From Ruminococcus sp. (GTDB lineage: Bacteria > Bacillota > Clostridia > Oscillospirales > Ruminococcaceae): DNA of 64,000 bases. The notes beneath the pieces are model-generated. The model was not told where the DNA came from, searched no databases, and saw only the letters and a program-made list of their open reading frames with translations. Position 1 is the first letter of the stretch, and each line of letters opens with the position of its first letter. A program made the translations under genes and the position numbers. Below are positions 59,644 to 64,000 of this stretch, piece by piece. The DNA lies in assembly GCA_018376535.1 (NCBI GenBank), contig JAHABC010000005.1, forward strand, positions 62,001 through 126,000. Direction: 5' to 3'.

Positions 59644-60666
59644 ATGTCTAAAAAGTTATCAAATAGGAGTATGCTGTTCACTACGCCACCTAACATAAGA
59701 GCATACTCCTCTACGGTGGGCAAAGACGAGGGCGATGGAACTCTTGGTGACTATTTTGATGTCATAGAACAAGACAGTCACTTTGGACAGGACTCTTGGG
59801 AAAAAGCAGAAAGTACTATGCAATGTCAAACTATACAAAGAGCAATCGAAAAGGCTAATTTGACTACAAATAACATAGATTTTATGTTTTCAGGTGATTT
59901 AATTAATCAATGTACTAGCACTACCTACGGAATTAGAGATTTAGAGATTCCATTCTTTGGGATATACGGTGCGTGTTCTACTATGACAGAGGGCATACTA
60001 TTAGCATCGATGAGCATGGATAATTCTTTAGCAGAAAATATAGTGTGTGCTACATCTTCGCATTTTTCGACGGCAGAGCGTCAATTTAGATTTCCAATAT
60101 CTTATGGAGGTCAAAGAACTCCAACTTCGCAATGGACTTGTACTGCCTCTGGAGCAGTAGTGGTGAGTAATCAAAAGCAACCACCTTATATAGTAGGTGG
60201 TTGCATAGGAAAAATAGTCGATTTGGGTATAACAGATGTAAATAATATGGGTTCAGCGATGGCACCATCTTCAGCAGATACTATTAAAACCTATCTTAAA
60301 GATACTGGTTACAAACCAGCAGATTTTGACTATATAGTTACTGGCGATTTAGGTCTAATAGGTAGTAAACTTCTAATAGAACTACTTCAAAAAGATAGTA
60401 TCGATATTTCTAATCAACACGCCGATTGTGGTGTAATGATGTTCGATATAGACCGTCAAGATAAACACGCAGGGGGTTCTGGTTGTGGGTGTTCGGCTAG
60501 TATACTTTGTGGATATTGGTTGCCTAAAATTCAATCGGGAGAGTTTAAAAACGTACTATTTATGTCTACAGGTGCATTAATGTCCCCTATGATGCTTCAA
60601 CAGGGTGAAAGTATTCCAGCAATAACACACTTAATACACCTATCTCATGATACTTTTAAGGAGTGA
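59644..60666 (+). CDS. spoVAD: Stage V sporulation protein AD
   Basis: 340 residues. Thiolase-fold protein; SMLFTTPPNIRAYSSTVGKDEGDG, GIYGACSTMTEGILLA and SAERQFRFPISYGGQRTPTSQWTCTASGAVV (split: AERQFRFPISYGGQRTPTSQ) are characteristic of SpoVAD, not of metabolic thiolases. It binds dipicolinic acid and helps move it into the forespore and out at germination. Two genes are here (AD, AE); spoVAC, normally just upstream, is absent, replaced by the phage-type operon. The ribosome-binding site AAGGAG lies 14 bases from the ATG, wider than usual. Confidence 0.95.
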   Translation: MSKKLSNRSMLFTTPPNIRAYSSTVGKDEGDGTLGDYFDVIEQDSHFGQDSWEKAESTMQCQTIQRAIEKANLTTNNIDFMFSGDLINQCTSTTYGIRDLEIPFFGIYGACSTMTEGILLASMSMDNSLAENIVCATSSHFSTAERQFRFPISYGGQRTPTSQWTCTASGAVVVSNQKQPPYIVGGCIGKIVDLGITDVNNMGSAMAPSSADTIKTYLKDTGYKPADFDYIVTGDLGLIGSKLLIELLQKDSIDISNQHADCGVMMFDIDRQDKHAGGSGCGCSASILCGYWLPKIQSGEFKNVLFMSTGALMSPMMLQQGESIPAITHLIHLSHDTFKE

Positions 60667-60675
60667 TTTACTATT

Positions 60676-61029
60676 ATGGATTATATATGGGCTTTTATAA
60701 TAGGTGGTATCATATGTGCAATAGGTCAACTATTAATAGATTATACTAAATTAACTCCAGCAAGAATACTAGTATCATATGTAGTTGCAGGAGTAATAAT
60801 ATCTGCATTTGGTTGGTACAAGCCTTTAGTGGATTTTGCAGGTGCTGGGGCTAGTGTTCCACTGTTGGGATTTGGTCACACATTAGCTGAAGGAGTTCGT
60901 AAATCTGTCGATAAAGATGGCTTTTTAGGTGTTCTTATGGGAGGTTTAACGTCAGCATCGGCAGGAATAACGGCATCTTTGCTATTTGGTCTATTGATGT
61001 CCTTAATATTTAAACCTAAAGATAAGTAA
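60676..61029 (+). CDS. spoVAE: Stage V sporulation protein AE (SpoVAEb-like)
   Basis: 117 residues, four hydrophobic segments (about 5-22, 30-50, 55-75, 85-112) and the family core PLLGFGHTLAEGVRKSVD. Membrane component of the SpoVA dipicolinic-acid channel. Starts 9 bases after spoVAD, whose stop codon lies inside the AAGGAGTGA ribosome-binding site. A perfect terminator follows. Confidence 0.95.
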   Translation: MDYIWAFIIGGIICAIGQLLIDYTKLTPARILVSYVVAGVIISAFGWYKPLVDFAGAGASVPLLGFGHTLAEGVRKSVDKDGFLGVLMGGLTSASAGITASLLFGLLMSLIFKPKDK

Positions 61030-61041
61030 AAAATGTTATAA

Positions 61042-61073
61042 AAAAAACTCATCAAATATTTGATGAGTTTTTT
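61042..61073. terminator. Bidirectional terminator after spoVAE
   Basis: Perfect palindrome AAAAAACTCATCAAAT / ATTTGATGAGTTTTTT (61042-61073), serving spoVAE and the convergent bioY. Confidence 0.85.
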
Positions 61074-61095
61074 ATCTATTATTGTATTGATGGTA

Positions 61096-61662
61096 TTAGT
61101 ATGCTAATTGGAACTGCTTTTCTAATATTGGTAACAACTTTTTAGTAAAACAAGCCGTAAATATAGATAGTAAGAAATCTGGACCTATAAATGGTGTTAC
61201 AAAGGCAGCTATTATAGCTTTAGCACCATATTCAACATGATTTACATAGTTTAAGATAAAATATCCATATATACAACCAAAAGAGTATACTATTATTAGA
61301 TTAACCATAGTAGCACATATTAATCTTAATAGAGATGGATTTTCTTTAGCATGAGCAATCGCACCAGTTACATAAGCACCTATAGCAAATCCAATTAGAT
61401 ATCCGAAAGTAGTTTCAAATACATAATTAAATCCACCACCTTTTGTGAATATAGGCAATCCGAATAGACCCAGTAGCACATATAGAGCCACACTTAAACC
61501 ACCTTTATTTTTTCCCAAGATTAGTCCAGCTAAACAAGTGAACACTATCTGTAAGGTGAATGGCACTATTGGTGTTGGAATCTTTATAAAAGCTCCCACT
61601 GCCGATAATGCTGTAAACATAGCAATTAATGTCATATCTCTAATTTGAAATTTACTTTTCAT
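61096..61662 (-). CDS. bioY: Biotin transporter substrate-binding component BioY
   Basis: 188 residues, six hydrophobic segments. KIPTPIVPFTLQIVFTCLAG and GLFGLPIFTKGGGFNYVFETTFGYLIGF (split: LFGLPIFTKGGG, TFGYLIGF) are the BioY signature. It is the S component of an ECF transporter that captures biotin, needed by AccB, whose gene cluster lies 20 kb away. No ECF ATPase genes here, so it would share the general EcfAAT module. Promoter at 61700-61728. Confidence 0.95.
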   Translation of the reverse strand: MKSKFQIRDMTLIAMFTALSAVGAFIKIPTPIVPFTLQIVFTCLAGLILGKNKGGLSVALYVLLGLFGLPIFTKGGGFNYVFETTFGYLIGFAIGAYVTGAIAHAKENPSLLRLICATMVNLIIVYSFGCIYGYFILNYVNHVEYGAKAIIAAFVTPFIGPDFLLSIFTACFTKKLLPILEKQFQLAY

Positions 61663-61699
61663 ATATAATCGCTCCTTGAAGTATCTTTATTATGATGAT

Positions 61700-61728
61700 A
61701 TTATATCATAAGTTTTTAAATAAGTCAA
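61700..61728 (-). promoter_or_regulatory. SigA-type promoter of bioY
   Basis: Minus strand TTGACT (61728-61723), 17 bp, TATAAT (61705-61700). A BirA operator of the usual inverted type is not evident. Confidence 0.75.
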
Positions 61729-61763
61729 CCTATTTTTTAAAATTAGGTGACTAATAATATATA

Positions 61764-61800
61764 AAAATCGGAACGTTTAGACGTTCCGATTTTGTGCATA
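61764..61800 (-). terminator. Rho-independent terminator after pgsA
   Basis: AAAATCGGAACGT (61764-61776) / ACGTTCCGATTTT-type arm (61781-61793); on the minus strand the stem is followed by TTTTTATAT. Confidence 0.8.
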
Positions 61801-61818
61801 TTTAAAAGATATATTATA

Positions 61819-62361
61819 CTATTCTTCTTTGATGTACTTCCAACAACCTTTTAGATACTCACAACCAGAGTAGATAGTCAAAGCGACAGATATCCAAACT
61901 AAAACTTGAAGTATCACATAAGGCACACCGTTAGATAATCCTAATATGCAGTACATTAGAATGTATATTATCGATACCATAGTAAAGGCAGTCTTTAACT
62001 TTCCCGACATTCCAGCAGGGATAACCACTCCCTCACCACTAGCGATTAGTCTTAAACCGGATACCATAAATTCCCTAGAGGCTATAATAATCAAAGGAAC
62101 GCAATTTATCAAGCCAACATCTGTAAAACAGGCTAATGCAGATATTACTAGAACTTTATCAGCTAGGGGGTCTAAGAACTTTCCAAAGTTTGTTACTAGA
62201 TTATTCTTTCTAGCAATATAGCCATCTAAGAAGTCTGTAATAGATGCTACTGCAAAGAGTATCAAAGAGACTACATACCATTTCATAAGGAAAGCCCATA
62301 CAAAGAATGGTACTAATATAACTCTCATTAGAGTTAGTTTATTAGGTAGATTTAATTTCAT
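61819..62361 (-). CDS. pgsA: CDP-diacylglycerol--glycerol-3-phosphate 3-phosphatidyltransferase
   Basis: 180 residues. N-terminal MKLNLPNKLTLMRVILVPFF and the CDP-alcohol phosphotransferase motif ITDFLDGYIARKNNLVTNFGKFLDPLADKV (DG..AR...G..LD..AD; metal-binding Asp residues) with about five membrane segments. Makes phosphatidylglycerophosphate for membrane lipids. Its ATG overlaps the rimO stop (ATGA). Confidence 0.96.
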   Translation of the reverse strand: MKLNLPNKLTLMRVILVPFFVWAFLMKWYVVSLILFAVASITDFLDGYIARKNNLVTNFGKFLDPLADKVLVISALACFTDVGLINCVPLIIIASREFMVSGLRLIASGEGVVIPAGMSGKLKTAFTMVSIIYILMYCILGLSNGVPYVILQVLVWISVALTIYSGCEYLKGCWKYIKEE

Positions 62362-63689
62362 TCAGATACCACCATTCCACATAAATCATAGTCAATAATG
62401 TCAGTAACTTCAACCTTTACATACTGTCCAATGGATAGTTTATCGTCACTAGAGAAGAATATCTTACCATCAATATCAGGAGCATCAGCGGTAGTTCTGC
62501 CGAAGTAACATTCAGCCCATTTGTCGAAACCTTCAACTACGGTTTCTACGATGGTATTTAGTTTCTTTTCATTATTTTCTTCCATAAATAGTTCTTGTTG
62601 TTGCATGATTATTTCTGCTCTATGATTTTTAGTTTCCTCATCAAGTTGACCGTCCATTTCACCAGCAGGAGTACCTTCTTCTTGAGAGTATGGGAAACAA
62701 CCTAACCTATCGAAGTGCATTTCCTTGACAAATTCGGCAAGTTGAGTAAACTGTTCTTCAGTTTCTTGAGGAAAACCAGTAATTAGAGTAGTTCTAATAG
62801 TTATATTAGGAATAACCTCTCTAATGTGATTAAATAACTCACGAAGTTTTTGTTCATTACCACCACGACGCATATTTTTCAATACAGTTTCATTACAGTG
62901 TTGAATAGGAATATCCATATACTTAACAATTTTATCTTCATTTGCTATGACGTTCAAGAGTTCGTCAGTAATCTTTTCAGGATAGCAATATAGAACTCTA
63001 ATCCATTTGAGGTTATTAATTTTGCAGAGTTCTTTTAAAAGTTGAGGTAGTTTGTATTCTTTGTAGAGGTCGTAACCATAACGAGTAGTATCTTGAGCGA
63101 TAACGATTAATTCAGTAACGCCGTTATCTGCTAACCAGTTAGCCTCTTTTAAGATATCTTCCATAGGAACACTTCTGTAGTTACCTCTAATATCTGGGAT
63201 AGCACAGTAAGAGCATCTATTGGAGCAACCTTCAGCGATTTTTAAGTATGCAAAGAATGGTAAAGTACTGATAATTCTATTACCTGTTAATTGAAGTCTA
63301 TACTTATCATCGAAAGTTACAACGTGTTGACCATGTAGAACCTTATCAATAACGTCGATAATATCTTCTTGATTGCCAATACCTAATACAGCATCTACTT
63401 CTGGGAACTCTTTAGCTAATTCTTCCTTGTAGCGTTCTACTAGACAACCAGTGACTATTATTTTTTTAATAGTTCCTTCTTGTTTTAGTTTAGCAATCTC
63501 TAAGATAGTTTCAATAGCTTCTTCTTTAGCCGATTGAATAAATCCACAAGTATTTACTACAGCCACATCGCTTTCGCCGTATTCTACTACGAGTTCGTAG
63601 CCATGTTTTCTAATTTTATCCAACATTCTTTCACTATCCACTAGATTTTTGCTACAACCTAGTGATACCATACAGACTTTAATTGCCAT
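62358..63689 (-). CDS. rimO: Ribosomal protein S12 methylthiotransferase RimO
   Basis: 443 residues. UPF0004 domain with CSKNLVDSE and VVNTCGFIQSA (first cluster cysteines), radical-SAM motif CSNRCSYCAIP (about 152-162), TLITGFPQETEEQF and a C-terminal TRAM domain. The LGCSKNLVDSE and KIAEGCSN pattern separates RimO from MiaB. Adds a methylthio group to an Asp of S12. Translationally coupled to pgsA. Confidence 0.96.
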   Translation of the reverse strand: MAIKVCMVSLGCSKNLVDSERMLDKIRKHGYELVVEYGESDVAVVNTCGFIQSAKEEAIETILEIAKLKQEGTIKKIIVTGCLVERYKEELAKEFPEVDAVLGIGNQEDIIDVIDKVLHGQHVVTFDDKYRLQLTGNRIISTLPFFAYLKIAEGCSNRCSYCAIPDIRGNYRSVPMEDILKEANWLADNGVTELIVIAQDTTRYGYDLYKEYKLPQLLKELCKINNLKWIRVLYCYPEKITDELLNVIANEDKIVKYMDIPIQHCNETVLKNMRRGGNEQKLRELFNHIREVIPNITIRTTLITGFPQETEEQFTQLAEFVKEMHFDRLGCFPYSQEEGTPAGEMDGQLDEETKNHRAEIIMQQQELFMEENNEKKLNTIVETVVEGFDKWAECYFGRTTADAPDIDGKIFFSSDDKLSIGQYVKVEVTDIIDYDLCGMVVSE

Positions 63690-63721
63690 AATTTAAAAAA
63701 TCCTTTCATTTCTTCTAACTA

Positions 63722-64000
63722 TTACATACCCAAGCGATTTCTAATAGACTTATCTTCAATTGAGTATAACTTTTCAACTGGAAGATTTTTAGAGTTTAAC
63801 TTTCCAATTTTGCGTTGGTCATTCCATTTTCTAACTAATGGAGTTAAATCTTCAATTTTATATATTCCATTAGTTATTAAATCTTTTAAGATATCGCCTT
63901 TTAGACCTATTTGAATAGCCGTTCTGTTTAAGACGTTACCATTTACATTTCTGTCGGTATCCCATTGACAGTATACAGACGTTTCTTTAAAGGCTTTTTC
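63722..64000 (-). CDS. DUF4291-like protein, C-terminal part (cut by window edge)
   Basis: 92 residues visible, the 3' end of a longer gene. QWDTDRNVNGNVLNRTAIQI followed by GLKGDILKDLI and IEDLTPLV looks like the C-terminal end of DUF4291 proteins (QWDPERD, RSIQIGL, IEDVTP). Unknown function. Ends 33 bases before rimO on the same strand, and may share its transcript. Confidence 0.6.
   Translation of the reverse strand, partial: EKAFKETSVYCQWDTDRNVNGNVLNRTAIQIGLKGDILKDLITNGIYKIEDLTPLVRKWNDQRKIGKLNSKNLPVEKLYSIEDKSIRNRLGM

Noticed and set aside
59644..60666. Metabolic thiolase or ketoacyl synthase
   Set aside because: Although thiolase-like, motifs and length match SpoVAD and a SpoVAE gene follows directly.

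Overview
The window reads as a chromosome segment of a low-GC, spore-forming Firmicute of the clostridial/Ruminococcus type. Signs are very AT-rich DNA with strong Shine-Dalgarno sites and TTG starts, the conserved dnaA/rpmH/rnpA/yidC/jag/mnmE/mnmG/rsmG order of Gram-positive origin regions, a CIRCE-controlled hrcA-grpE-dnaK-dnaJ cluster, SpoVAD/SpoVAE, FabK as enoyl-ACP reductase, archaeal-type ProRS, and a BspA-like protein ending in a dockerin-type repeat (a Ruminococcus habit). Genus assignment is inference.

Layout. 1-11.8 kb: the N-terminus of dnaA (minus), then on the plus strand rpmH, rnpA, yidD, yidC, jag, mnmE, mnmG, rsmG, a Noc/ParB-like gene, a 760-bp repeat-rich gap where parA (soj) would be expected, parB and serS. 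11.9-17.8 kb (minus): two D,D-carboxypeptidases and a YtrA-type GntR regulator/ABC transporter operon. 18.3-26.4 kb (plus): a Thr-rich surface protein, heat-shock operon, ferredoxin, lipoprotein, cyclophilin and DUF805 protein. 26.4-32.4 kb (minus): guaB, a Ca-type P-ATPase, a NERD protein and a QueG-like protein. 32.5-41.1 kb (minus): a nearly complete type II fatty acid synthesis cluster (fabH, fabK, fabG, fabF, accB, fabZ, accC, accD, accA, acpP), with fabD divergent at 41.3 kb followed by aroE, aroK and an amidohydrolase. 45-50 kb: XRE-desulfoferrodoxin fusion, fumarase alpha, a degenerate MNT/HEPN pair, BspA-like protein, a prepilin and three tRNAs. 50.2-52.6 kb: a solitary EndoA/MazF and proS.

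52.6-59.5 kb (minus) is the most unusual segment: nine tightly packed intact phage morphogenesis genes (small and large terminase, portal, HK97-type capsid, prohead protease, head-tail connectors and a baseplate-hub-like protein), with no integrase, replication, tape-measure, fibre or lysis gene. It is divergent from spoVAD-spoVAE across a 190-bp gap. bioY, pgsA, rimO and a partial DUF4291-like gene close the window.

Two cross-cutting features are a dispersed family of palindromic 9-mers (CTTGACAAG and CTTGCAAAG types) clustered in four intergenic places, where it also supplies the last codons of parB, fabD and aroK, and a cluster of DnaA-box-like TTTTCCACA motifs in the gap between the two parB-family genes.
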